A stretch of DNA of 64,000 bases, from assembly GCF_005239225.2 (NCBI RefSeq), contig NC_133299.1, positions 5,274,967-5,338,966 of the forward strand, in the 5' to 3' direction. Position 1 is the stretch's first letter; each line of letters opens with the position of its first letter. Positions 22,820 to 33,960 of the stretch are shown one piece after another. The notes under the pieces are model-generated. The model made no database searches, was not told the origin of the DNA, and was given only the letters and a program-made list of their open reading frames with translations. Position numbers and translations under genes: made by a program. The stretch comes from Populus alba. Lineage: Eukaryota > Streptophyta > Magnoliopsida > Malpighiales > Salicaceae.

Positions 22820-23220
22820 GTTAAGCCTCCCGATGCCAAGCGCTGTAGATATGGAAAACCTGTGCCAAACCATTCAAAGCAGGCCTTTCGACATTCCTTC
22901 ACATCCAAGAAGTTTACTTGATGACCTTGAAGTTGGCATTGGGAGAAATAACTCCGTTACATCTGACAATGTATCGATAACGGAGATCAGCTTGCACGAG
23001 AAATGATAATTTGGATTGGACGCTGGCTTGGAAATGAAGAAACAGGGAAGACACTTGTGTCTTCAACACCCATTTCTGATGGGGTCTATGGTGAACAGTT
23101 ATCGGAGCAGTGAGTCCGAGATGGTAATAATCTTTGGTGAACAGTTATCGGAGCAGTGGTCTGGGTCAAAATTGCCAGCTTGGGCTTGGCAAAAGGTTGA
23201 AAAACTTCCAGCCCCTTGAG
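22820..23220 (+). pseudogene. Decayed ABCA1-like transporter, C-terminal exon (At2g41700-like)
   Basis: After a CTCTCAG acceptor the sequence reads VKPP, shifts frame, then gives VDMENLCQTIQSRPFDIPSH followed by PRSLLDDLEVGIG and VSITEISLHEK to a stop. A further segment in another frame gives WIGRWLGNEETGKTLVSSTP and YGEQLSEQ. I recognise the order (ENxCQxIQ, PRSLLxDLEVxIG, EISL, FLGNE, DQLSEQ) as the part of plant ABCA1, a large full-length ABC transporter, that follows its second nucleotide-binding domain. Frameshifts, stops, a 46-bp-period duplication (23090-23112 and 23136-23158) and absence of both ATPase domains make it a relic. Its place between the At2g41710-type AP2 and HSFB3 genes is the Arabidopsis position of ABCA1. 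Orthology is inference from motif order plus synteny. Confidence 0.65.
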
Positions 23221-23499
23221 CGTAGCCCAAGTGGCTGGAACTCCAGCCGCTTGGTCCGAGTCCAGTCGCGCCTAAGTTGGCAATTATGATATAAACTAGT
23301 AACCGGGTCCGCCCGATTTTTTTTTTTTGTTTTTTTCAGTGGTTTTTTGCTCTTTTTCTACACAATGGCACACGAAATAATACATACCTGTTAAAATATT
23401 ATCACGTTATCTTCACTCATTGGTTGATAGCATGACCAACTTAAGCGTTGGTTTTCACAACCACTGAACACAAGGAAGGACTCTTTAATCAAATCATTT

Positions 23500-23755
23500 A
23501 ACTTCCAGTTTCAGCTGGATGGCGAGCAGCGCCACTCTACGGTAACAGCTAGGCTGCGTCCTCACAAGGAAGTCGTTATTCTTAAACGGAGAAGACAGGT
23601 AAAAAACAGATGAAGGTTTTTTTAACAGTCATCTATTGTATTATTCTACACAAGCATGAAAAACTAGCTCAGAGGGGATTTTGTTTTGCAGGTGCACCGG
23701 AGGAGCAATCCAGTCCATTATCAGCTGTGGAGGCTCAAAATCCATGAGGGTTTTT
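23500..23755 (+). pseudogene. Exon-like fragments, protein not recognised
   Basis: 23519-23599 is bounded by TTCCAG and GTAAAA and reads FQLDGEQRHSTVTARL followed by KEVVILKRRRQ. After TTTTGCAG at about 23692 a second piece reads VHRRSNPVHYQLWRLKIHE. Splice-like borders and basic composition suggest two exons of a lost gene, but I cannot name the family and it does not match the ABCA1 tail I know. The piece could equally be chance. Confidence 0.3.
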
Positions 23756-24054
23756 CTATGACTTCATCATATGTTTTGTAATATTATTTTATTTAACCTA
23801 CAACATCATTTTACTGATACTAAATTTCTGATGCAGTTTTATCTTAAAGTTGGAGACACTCAATAGGTGGCTTCATCAAACTGACAAGCAAAACTATATA
23901 AAGCAAAACACAGATGGGGAAATTTTTTTTCTTTTTCTTCTATGTTAATTATATGAGGTGTATATTACGCGTTCTGAGGACATGGAGAGGCAAAGGACTC
24001 ATATTAATTAACAAAACACTAAAGTAGCCAAACCTACATAACACTATTAATTAT

Positions 24055-25260
24055 AATAATTTCAATTAGTTATGGGAATTCTGTTTTATAGTTTTTTTAG
24101 TGTTTGGTTATATACTATTTTTATAGATTTATTTTTTTTCTCGATTTTATCTTTTAATATTAAATATGTTGGAAGTACATTTTCTTAATTTTTTTTTATA
24201 TGTATTTATCTTGATCTCATAATTTAAATCATAAATTTAACAAGGTAACATAGATTAACTTGAGTTTTTTTTTCTAAAGTTGTTTGTTCTAATTGATTTT
24301 TTTTTTTATTTCATCATTAACATTAGGTTAGTTGGAAATTTGAATTCATAATTTTTCTCAATTTATTTTCTATGAGATTATCAAGATATCATGACCCTAG
24401 TTACGGGTTTGGTAGGTTAATATAAGTTGATTTTATTTAATTTTTTAGATCATTTTTTAATTGAATATTTTTTTTTAATTGGGCTTCGTAATTTGTTTTA
24501 TTAGCTTTCATGGAGTTATCCCTGATTTCATAACTAAGGTTATATGTTTGATAAGTTAACCGGAGTTGACTTTATTCTTTTTTTTAATTAAATATTTTTT
24601 TTTTCAATTTCACCCTTCAACAACTTAATTTTCTTTTATTATTTAGTTTTTTTCTTTTCAATTTCTTCTTTTAATCTTAGATTGTTTGGAAATTGAGTTT
24701 CATAAATTTTTTTTAATTTTTTTTTGAGGAGTTATCCCGGTCTTAAAGATTATTTTTTTTTCTCGATTTCAACCTTAAATATTGAATCTATTGAAAATAG
24801 AGCTTCGTAATTCATAATTGATTTTTAAAGTTATCTCGGTCTCATGACCTAGGTAATGTGTTCAATATGTTAGCCATGTTGACTTATGTTGTTTTTTTTG
24901 TCCATTTTTAATTGATTTTATTATTTTACCCTTTAACATTGAGATAATTAGTTGGAAACTAAGTTTCATATTTTTTTTATTTGTTTTATGTGTGGTTATC
25001 ACAATCTCATTACTTGAATTTTGGGTTTGGTGGGTTGATATTGGTTGACTCAAGTAGTTTTGTTTTGTCCTTTTTAACTTTCATTTTTTTCTTTTTAATT
25101 TTATCTTTCAACATTAGGATTGATTAGAAACTGACTTTTATAATTTATTTTTTATTTGATTTTTATAGAGTTATCACGGTCTCAAGATAAAATTCATAGA
25201 TTTGATAGATTAACCTTAATTGATTCAATATATCGTAGTCTCAATATTTAAAAAAAATAT
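24055..25260 (+). repeat. T-rich degenerate tandem repeat array, second locus
   Basis: Same unit theme as 20030-21025: 'gagttatcccggtcttaaag', 'ttggaaattgagtttcataa', 'ggtttgataagttaac'. About seven drifting units are visible. The array ends near 25330 in 'catattttgagtttatgatt', which resembles the end of the first array near 21040. Confidence 0.7.
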
Positions 25261-28109
25261 ATAATCAAATATTTTACCGCATCAATATTTTTAAAAAATA
25301 TCAGTCAATATACATCATATTTTGAGTTTATGATTAAATATATTTTTTATTAGAAAATACATTATCATGAATGCTTGAACAATTTTTTTATATTAAAAAG
25401 AATTTGATTTGACTAGCAGCAAAATATTAGCTAAAGATATGTTCTTCATCGAAAGTGAGAGCACCTTGAATTCACTGTGTGAAAGCAAGAAGCCACTGAA
25501 TTGGAACTTGGAAATTATTTTGACATTGTTTTCTGCTTGGTTCATGATCTAGAATCAGTGGAGAAAGTTCATGGAGGGGAAAGGGACAAATACCACAAGT
25601 AATATATTCTTTTACAGACCCCACATACAAGTAAAGAGAGCGATGTATACCACTTTGTTGAGCAGAACTTCCATAGCTAATTCATAAAATGTACAAGTTT
25701 TATATAGGCGACTAGTTAATTCTGTGTTTTTTTTGGCCAGTTGAAATCTCTTAGCCAACTTTAATGTTAATTTGGTGTATTACAATTACTACAGCAATAT
25801 TTAATATTTCCGATTAGTTTTGGTGACTTATTTGAATGTCGGGTTAGGTCTTTCTTGACAAATTCCATCAGTAATGGAACTGTAATTAGGTAGAATGCAA
25901 TTGAATTGGCCAACCGCCTAGCTAGGGCTTTCCTAGAAAATATTTTTATCTCTTACTAATGTCCATTTCGTTTTATTTTGTAATTAATTCATTGTCAATG
26001 TGCAGCATTTTTCAGGACCAGAAATTAAAATGCTGTAACATTCATGGTTCAAAGTTTGAAGTTGTTGCCGACAAACCATGCCGACAATATCAATTTTTCA
26101 AACCATTGCGAGATTTTCTTCCGAAAATTAATTAGCTAATAAGTTTTGTCAAGTTAGTGCTTTGTCCTGTGTCCCTTGTCCCTTGTGGAATCTCCAGTAT
26201 TGATAGATGTGTTTATTTGAGAGTTTACTACAATTACGTTGTTTTCAGTGAGCGTCAGTTGAAACATTAAATCCGTTTGAATTAGAAAATCTAATAGAAA
26301 AAGATTTCTTTCTTTTCAAAACTTTAAATTAAAAAAAAAAAATTGAATGAAAAAGCTAAATTGATTGGTTTAATTTGTTAAAATTGAAGAAGTTTAATTT
26401 GAATTAATGGGTCTTAATTATATATATTGGGTTATTTTTAACAAGTTTTCATTTCATGAGTTTTTAATCAATAATAGGTTTTTTTATTTATTTATTTGAT
26501 TCGGGTTAGTTTCTCTAATTTTTTAAATTTTAATCCGGGATCAAAACTGAAATTTTTTTAATAAATTTGAGAACGCATTCAATTTAGTTAATTTTAAATC
26601 AAGTTTTATGAATATTTTAAATAATTTGGTTACTTGATTAGAAATTCTTTTAGTTGATTTTTCAATTACAATACAACGATAAAAGGGAAGGACACTTGTT
26701 GAACATTTTTTTTCCCCTCCTGTTTAATATAAGACTTGTATTTTATTAATTTGGTGATGAGAAAAATTTTATCGGCCGTGAACGTTTCTGACCTTCCTTT
26801 TCATTTTTTTTTTTGGGAGGTTGTAGTTTTTCAATCTCCCAATAAGACATGTCAAATCAGATGGTAAGACCCACGCAAGTTGCAGCTTTCCTAATTGATT
26901 TAATTGGGACGCAATGACATCAATGGAAAATGATTTGTAATCAAACTTTGATCTCTAAGTTTCAGATCATGATAAGCAGCATACAGTCTCAGTTCAGACT
27001 GACCTCCGACCATAAAGCTTGCATCTAATTCCAGTTTGCTTATAATGTCGTGAAACTAATCATAATGAGTTGTATAAAATATGAATTTACAGTGAAAAGG
27101 AAACATTGCCGGTCTAAATGTCTCGTTCTTATGATGACCAGACCTGGATCCAATTAATAATTTCCTTTCAAGTCAAACATGGATGAAGAATGTGATGAGC
27201 TAGCCTCCATTAACAGCTTGTAAGCATATAGCTTCATTCATAGAAAAACATACCACTTCAATTGTATGGCTTTCGGTGAATAGATGAAACTAGATAGGAT
27301 AAAGTAAAAATGCATGTGCGCTCGCTGAAGAATAGGAGTGTAATCCAATCATATTTTTCAAAAATCTTGAATTATTTTTATGTATTTTTAAATTATTTTG
27401 ATGTGTTGATATAAAAAAATACAATCCTTACTATTATCCCCAACACCTCTTAAATAAAATAGAGAAAAATGATTTATATGAAGTTGATCGTAACTGGTAT
27501 GACATTGAAGTTTAATTTAGTGTTTTGGAGCATGATCCAATTATGTTTTTAAAAAAATTTGAATATTTTTGTGTAGTTTTATATTGTTTTGATATATTAA
27601 TATATAAAAAATATTATTTTGATATATTTTTAAATGAAAAATATTTTTTGAAAAACAATCTTTACTACTATATCCCAAACATCTTTTAAATAAAATAGAG
27701 AAGAATGGTTTATACGTTGTTGATGTTAACTGGTTTGGCATTGAAGTTTAATTTAATTGAGTTGAAGATAATTAAGTCGTGTAAGCAAGATAAATGCAGC
27801 TAATTAAGAACACCAAATAACAACTGCTTTACCATAGCAAACCATATACTGTATATATTTTACATTTTCAACCAGAAGAGAAACATAAGTATAACTTGAG
27901 CCAGTCACGTAGCTAACATAAGGGGGGCTTGAGCCCATTCTAACACCCTTTGAAGTACATGACAATGCACAGATCTTGTTCCTTACTGCTGCCGCAGCAG
28001 CAAAATATGTAACTTAAAGCTTTGTCGTATCTAAGCTATCTACTTCGTTTTTTGTGAAGTAGCTGATGACTTTTAGCTATCCTTGATTATTCTACAATAC
28101 GCACGCGTT
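25261..28109. other. Intergenic between the ABCA1 relic region and HSFB3
   Basis: No gene is recognised. AT-rich MITE-like segments with an internal direct duplication occupy 27330-27770. The last 270 bp are probably the HSFB3 3' UTR. Confidence 0.5.
27437..27770. repeat. Direct duplication of a MITE-containing segment
   Basis: TTTAAATAAAATAGAGAA...GACATTGAAGTTTAATTTA at about 27447-27520 recurs with drift at about 27687-27760. Each copy is preceded by an AT-rich stretch with ATTTTGATATATT-like sequence. Confidence 0.7.
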
Positions 28110-29553
28110 TTATATGCACGATTGAGATGGTAAAATGCTTGCACTTTCACTAATCTCTGCTCTCTTTCTCTTCCTCTCCCTGTCTCCCTCGACTTCCAAT
28201 CTCACACCAAACAACTTCGGCCTCTCATCTTCCTCTTCTTTCTCCAAATGCGCATATTTAGACACTAAATCAAGAAGCTCCTTGCACTTCCTCTTCATGC
28301 TAGTGAGCTCAGTGCTCAAGACCCCATTTTCTTTCTTTAGTCGTTTGTTTTCATCAACTAGAGTAGTGTATTCGGATGATGATGAAGTGGATGATGATCT
28401 TTGATCTTCTTCAAACTCTTGTGTTGTGACTTGAATTGGTGCAATAGGTTGTTGCTTGCTAGACCATGTTTTTCTTCTACGAATTTGGCATAGTAGCTCT
28501 CTTTCACCCTTCCGAAACATGTCATTGCAAAACTCCCACCGGCTTGTTGCAACTTTTCGGAAACCCTATTCATAAAAAATAAAAAAAAATAAAAAACACG
28601 AAAGAAACATAGGGAATCTGTTCCTCGACATAAGGAAGGAAAAACAAAACGTGCATAAACAAAATGACAAGCCTTGAAAATCATCTTATTAATTAGGAGA
28701 TGATGAGTTCCTTTGCTTTAGATCTTTAGAGATTTCTTTTAAGAAAAAAACAAAGAAGAAATTCGAATACGAAAATTAGATGGGAGAAGGTGTTAGTTAA
28801 TATCATTAAAGTTTAAATAAATTAATAGAAAATTTTCTAGCTCAATCATACTCATGATGGTGCTGTATAACTTTTACTCTATATATATTTTAATCTACCT
28901 TTCCTTAACCTCCATCTCTCTATGTCCTACATTTATTCCTTGTTAACCAGTTTGAATATTTGGGCAGCCTAATATGTGTGTGTGTGTGTGTGTGTATAAT
29001 ATATTAAAATATAAATAAGTAAGAACAAGCCATGAAACTTCTGACTAACTCACCGTACTTGGAATTACCAAGCTCTAAAGTCCAAATTTACGAAATTAAT
29101 TACTTAATTAAAGACCAAGTCACTACAGAGCAGGTTAGGTCAGACAGGACCATTTACCTAGAAAAATATTAAGGAAAAAAAAAAAAAACAAGATGATTCA
29201 TTAAGAACTAACTAAACCAAAAACAAAAAACAAATTAAAATATATAAAATACCATGCAGATCAATAACAAAAAAAGTTACAAAATCCAATGATTAATCAT
29301 GTATACATACATAAGTATTGAGTTGCCGGACAAAGCTAGAGAAATTGCTATGCTTGAAGAGCGTTGGTAAGAGATCACGAGCAAACTCTGCCGGTTGCCA
29401 CACCACAAACCCGGTCCCTTCGTCGTTCCATGATATCACCTCATCGGTAGCCGGATCCTCCAACAACATGTAGGTTTTCAATAAAAATGGTGGTGGGGTT
29501 GATTTTCTAACATATTCTAATAAACCCTTGTCATTTGCCATGAAATCTTTCAA
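28110..29553 (-). CDS. HSFB3: Heat-stress transcription factor, class B3 (HSFB3)
   Basis: Two exons, 29311-29553 and 28110-28565, join in phase to 232 codons; the 745-nt intron falls after RQLNTY and before GFRKV, the conserved HSF position inside the DNA-binding domain. It is a nuclear regulator that binds heat-shock elements as a trimer. The DNA-binding domain covers about residues 17-110 ([20 protein letters not shown], then [20 protein letters not shown]). A heptad region at about 150-189 is the oligomerisation domain without the class A insertion. KLFGV at 198-202 is the class B repressor motif, and RKRKRAE at 212-218 a nuclear localisation signal. Class B factors with LFGV generally repress. 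Arabidopsis HSFB3 (At2g41690) is similar in length. Met5 (29541) is an alternative start. The gene is apparently intact and syntenic with Arabidopsis. Confidence 0.93.
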
Positions 29554-29581
29554 AGAAAAAGAAGATAAGAGAAGGAAAAAA

Positions 29582-29605
29582 AGAAGAGAGAGAGAGAGAG
29601 AGAGA
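29582..29605 (-). repeat. (GA)n tract in the HSFB3 5' leader
   Basis: About eleven GA units on the plus strand, hence CT units in the transcript, lie 30-50 bp before the HSFB3 start codon. CT-rich leaders are common in plant genes. Confidence 0.7.
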
Positions 29606-29807
29606 GGTTGTTGAAAGATACAAGATTTTTAAGGAGAAGAGGTGGAGAAGAGAAGAAGGGCAGTCAAGAACTCCCAACCCCAACAATAGAAACCCAACAC
29701 GACTCCACAGTTCATGAGAAATGCAAGGGCTTTTCCCTTCTCTTTTCTCTCTCTTTTCAAGAAGAAGGAAATGGTTGAAACGTATTTTTCAAGGCTAAAC
29801 TCTTGTT

Positions 29808-29820
29808 ATATATAGGAGGA
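29808..29820 (-). promoter_or_regulatory. Probable TATA box of HSFB3
   Basis: CCTATATATAAC on the minus strand lies about 260 bp before the start codon, leaving a leader of roughly 230 nt that includes the CT tract. A TTCAAGAA half-palindrome of heat-shock-element type lies just downstream at 29756-29763. Confidence 0.5.
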
Positions 29821-31554
29821 ATAAATCATTAATTATAAGATGGTTTTATACTTTTATAGGGTGACTTTTAGTTCCATGATGTGATCAATATATCATGCAC
29901 GTCGGTCCAAATTTCACTGTTAAGGATCCATCTTGTGGACCTTAGGATCATATCACTGATTTCTTAGTGGTTACAGTAATCGTTTGACTGGTCAATGAAA
30001 GACTGCAACAACAACAACAAAAAAATTCTATTAACGCGGCATATATATATTTTCCAGAAAAACTGAATCTTGTTCACACTTGAGATGGTAAAAAAACTAT
30101 TTCCTATCTATGTTATGCGCGTCATTTTGTGCAATGACCATGCTAATTATTATTATTGAATGTTTAAAAATAATCAATTTAATTGTTTCCAATTTGTATA
30201 AGCCAATAATAATGAATCTTGCTAAATGTTTTTGATTAATTGTGGGTGAGATGGGTTGTGAAGGTTGTGATTGTTTAGTAACTTGGTAAAATAAGACATC
30301 AAAGTTCTTCGATCTAGGCGCAAGAATTTTGTATGAATACTTGATTACAACCCTTGTGAAGGGTTGAGATTAGGGGCAAGAGGGTTGTGCTCAATGTTAT
30401 CATAAAAAAAAAAAAAAGAGTTAATTTTTAAAATTTTATTAGTAAATATATATTTAACATGTTAAATCAGATTAAAATTCAAAAAATATTTTAATTGTGC
30501 TATATTATTAATTAATACTTGATTAAAATTATTAATATATAATTAGTTAATATATTATATTTATGATTTAAGTTTAATTATATTTGACTTTATATTGTAT
30601 ATTTTGTGTTGTGTTGTGTTAAGGGTTAAGATTAATTAGGGCAAGAGGGTTGTGCCTAAATTACAAATTATAATCTCCTCGAAGATATATAATAATAATA
30701 ATAATAATATTTTAGTTCCTTTAGGTGAGATGAGACTTTCCACATTCTTTATTCTCCTAGTTGGATTTCTGTCATTTGTGGGTTTCGTTATCCTAATCAA
30801 TAAAGCATGATCTATATGGTTCCCCTTGTGGAATTTTCTCAGGGAAAGAAGTGACCTTTTTCTGACTTTTTGGGTTACTATTTCTTATCTAAAATTTGCT
30901 ACATGGGAGATGTCAACGTTGCACCCAAGCGCTGCCCTCAAGATGCTTGTTTGCCATTTAATTAGGTTAAATTTTACGAGTTCATCAAGTTATATTGCTA
31001 AATGATTGTTTTTTAAATATATTGATTTCATTGGATATATAAATATATATTATATTTGGGTTTTTTTTATTGAAAAAAATATAATTATATTTCTTGAGTT
31101 TATTCTTTTTATTTACAAGAAGGTTGTTTTAAATAGTAAATATATATATTTGTTCTTCATAGCATCCTGTTACTTCAATTTAAAAAAAGATATAATATTA
31201 ATTTGAATATATACAACTTATCTAATTAACATGATTTACAGGAAATCAACTTCGTGTAATGAGAAAAAAAAAAAAAAAAAAACTTATAATGCCCTTCTCT
31301 CTTATAGCTTGATTAACAAAATCAATAACAATGTATTTCCTTCATTTTATTCTGAATTTAAATTATTAAGAGGAGATTCGAATATGGAATTCATTCCCTT
31401 GCATTACCCAAGATTGGCGCCTGCATAAACGCGCCAGGGTGCGAGAATGGAAAAAAGCGTATTGATAAAGAAAAGTGGAAATTCAAGGCATTTGGACATA
31501 TAAGAAGGTTCTTATTTTGATTGGGAGGGCTGAGCTTTCTTGATTTGATCAAAA

Positions 31555-31620
<66 letters not shown>

Positions 31621-32429
31621 ATTTCTTAATTCTGTCCTTCAAGGCTTCAAAAAAGAAAAAAAAAATGGCGACTAAAACTGTGTGCTAGTTTGGTCACGCA
31701 ATACCCTCACCAACCACAGCTATTCCTTTCCCATTTGCTCACCTCTGTGAACTGTGCCCTTGCATATCTGGCATCGAGCGGGGGCTGAACTAGGAGGGAC
31801 TGTCAGGGGCTCATGCAAGTAATTTTTTTTCAGTCCCCTCTTTTAATAAATTTAATTTTTATCTTAAAAATAAATAATAATAATAATTTGAATCTTCCAA
31901 ACTAAAATTTCTAGCTCCATCGCGGCTCTAGAGTCCAGACAATGTTCAGGATGGATTGCTGCGTTGACCCTTTGGGATCAATATTTACAAATTTTCTTTA
32001 CTGTACCTTAAGAAAACAGGGGGCATGTGTTTCTAGATGTTTTTATTTTTCTTTTTAGAGAATTATGGTTCTGGAGACATTTGTCATTTGATGATCGGTA
32101 ATTTATACGCGGAAGAATTGTTTTTTTAATCATAGAATATACGAGAATTATTGATTATGGTTCAAAAAATAAAAATAGGATAGAATTGTTGATTTTGGCC
32201 TGTTGGATTTTATGCATTATTCATTGATTTATATATGTTACAACGGCAATAATTTCTTTTTCTTAAATTATTATGGCTCAACCTCTGAAAAAAGAAAATC
32301 TGTTCTTTTTTTTTTTAATAATAAAGGTTTTATCTCTCGTATTTAGGATAATAATGTCAGTTAGCTTTATAACATGAATTAATTAATACAACAATGAAGC
32401 ATGCAACTTTTCACGAGAGATTAATTATT
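29821..32429. other. Gene-free AT-rich DNA upstream of HSFB3
   Basis: It contains short A tracts and a long (AT)n run at 31555-31614. Open frames of 65 codons at 31006-31428 are AT-composition artefacts. No RNA gene was seen. Confidence 0.5.
31555..31614. repeat. (AT)n microsatellite
   Basis: About 30 uninterrupted AT units. Confidence 0.95.
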
Positions 32430-32870
32430 TTTAGTTTGGTTTAATTTTTATTTATAAAAATAATTAAATTAAAATTTTGTAAAATAGATATAAAAAACTA
32501 ACCAAATTATTTTAGTTCAATTTAATTTGATTCAATTCGGTTTGATTTGGTTATTTTATATTGAAAATTAAAAATTATATTTTTTTAGGTTTTTTTTTTT
32601 GGACTTTCTAATAGTTCTTTTTTGTCTGGTTTGATTTTTCAGTTCAGTTCAGTTTAATTTATTTCTAACTAAATCGGATTTGGTTCGGTTTTTTAATTTC
32701 AGACATATAAAATCAAAACTGAATTGAACTAAATTTTTTTAAAATATTTTAATTAGTTTTTTTTTTTTATGGTTTGATTTTTTTTAATTATTTTTTTTAA
32801 ATTTTTTTGGTTTAATTAATTTGTTGGTTTTTTTCTGATCCTTACTTTTCACCACAAATACTTGCACTTC
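32430..32870 (+). repeat. CCGGTTT-type dispersed repeat, copy 2
   Basis: It has the same plan as 4020-4410: TTTAGTTTGGTTTAATTTTTAT at the left, GTTCGGTTTTTTAATTT in the middle, TTAATTATTTTTTTTAAATT and ...TTTTCACCACAAAT at the right. It is more AT-drifted than the other two copies. Confidence 0.65.
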
Positions 32871-33279
32871 TCACCTGCTGGACCTTGGCATGAACACTTC
32901 CAAGCAAGTCGGCCAATAAAAGTTAACCTTGCACCAACATTCCGCACACCACATTTGAAAATAAGTGGTGATTATAGGCAATATTATCAATGCCATAATG
33001 ATAATTTCTCATCATGGATGAGTGCCATGTTTTAGTTTCCGACTAGATGGGAACCACCCAATGGCTCAAACTGAAATTTTTTTAATGTTAAAAAATAATA
33101 TTGAGACAATGCTAATATGTTTTGAAAAATTAAAAAAAAAATTCAATTTGGAATGACCGGTTTAAATCACCATGACCTAAAAAAAACAAATGCCAAGAAA
33201 GAAAAAATTACAAAACTCAATTATAATACAGCGCAAAGCAAAAGGTGTTAGCATTTCAAATATGTGATCCGGATCAAGA

Positions 33280-33960
33280 AGTCGGGATAATCTCCTAGAA
33301 AATAAATAAATAAATAAAATGATGATGCTCAATTTCTAACAATCCAAATGTAGAAGGATAAATTCGAAAACAAAAAAATCAATCAACAAAAAAACCTTAA
33401 AAAACATTAAAAAAAAAACCCAACAAAGTTGTGTAAGTCAGCCAAAGCTCATGAGTCGGGTAAGTCAACCAAACCCTGTGAGCCGAATCATGAAAAAGAA
33501 ATAACCTAATGAAAGATAGAATGAGAAAAATTATAAATCTCAATTGTCAAACAAACTAAACATTAAAGGAAAAATAAAAAAAAAATATTCAATCTTAAAA
33601 AAATGACTCGAAAAAAGTTCTAAATCAATCTAAGCTAACCAACTTGACTCACAATTTAAGTTAGGAGAATAAAATAACCCATAAAAAAAAAAAGCAAAGA
33701 AAATTACAAAGCTTAATTTTCAAATTATCCTATGTTGAAAGATGAAATTGAAAAAGAAAACTAGTGTAGTAAAAGGATTCTAAAAACAAACCAATATCAA
33801 CCCAAGTTAACCTCTCAAATTGGTAACCCGAGTCATAAGACCAAGATTATTCTATTGAGAAAAACCATCGAGTTAAATTCTCAATCAACCCAATATTAAA
33901 AGAATGAAATTAAAAAATAAAATAAAAAAGAACCCAATGCAAAAATAACAATAAAAAAAA
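33280..33960 (-). repeat. T-rich repeat array in reverse orientation
   Basis: A-rich on the plus strand. Phrases such as CCCGAGTCATAAGACCAAG and TCAACCCAAGTTAACCTC are complements of the unit phrases found at 20030-21025. Confidence 0.6.

Noticed and set aside
28135..28404. Plus-strand 89-codon frame over HSFB3 exon 2
   Set aside because: Shadow of the minus-strand HSFB3 coding exon.
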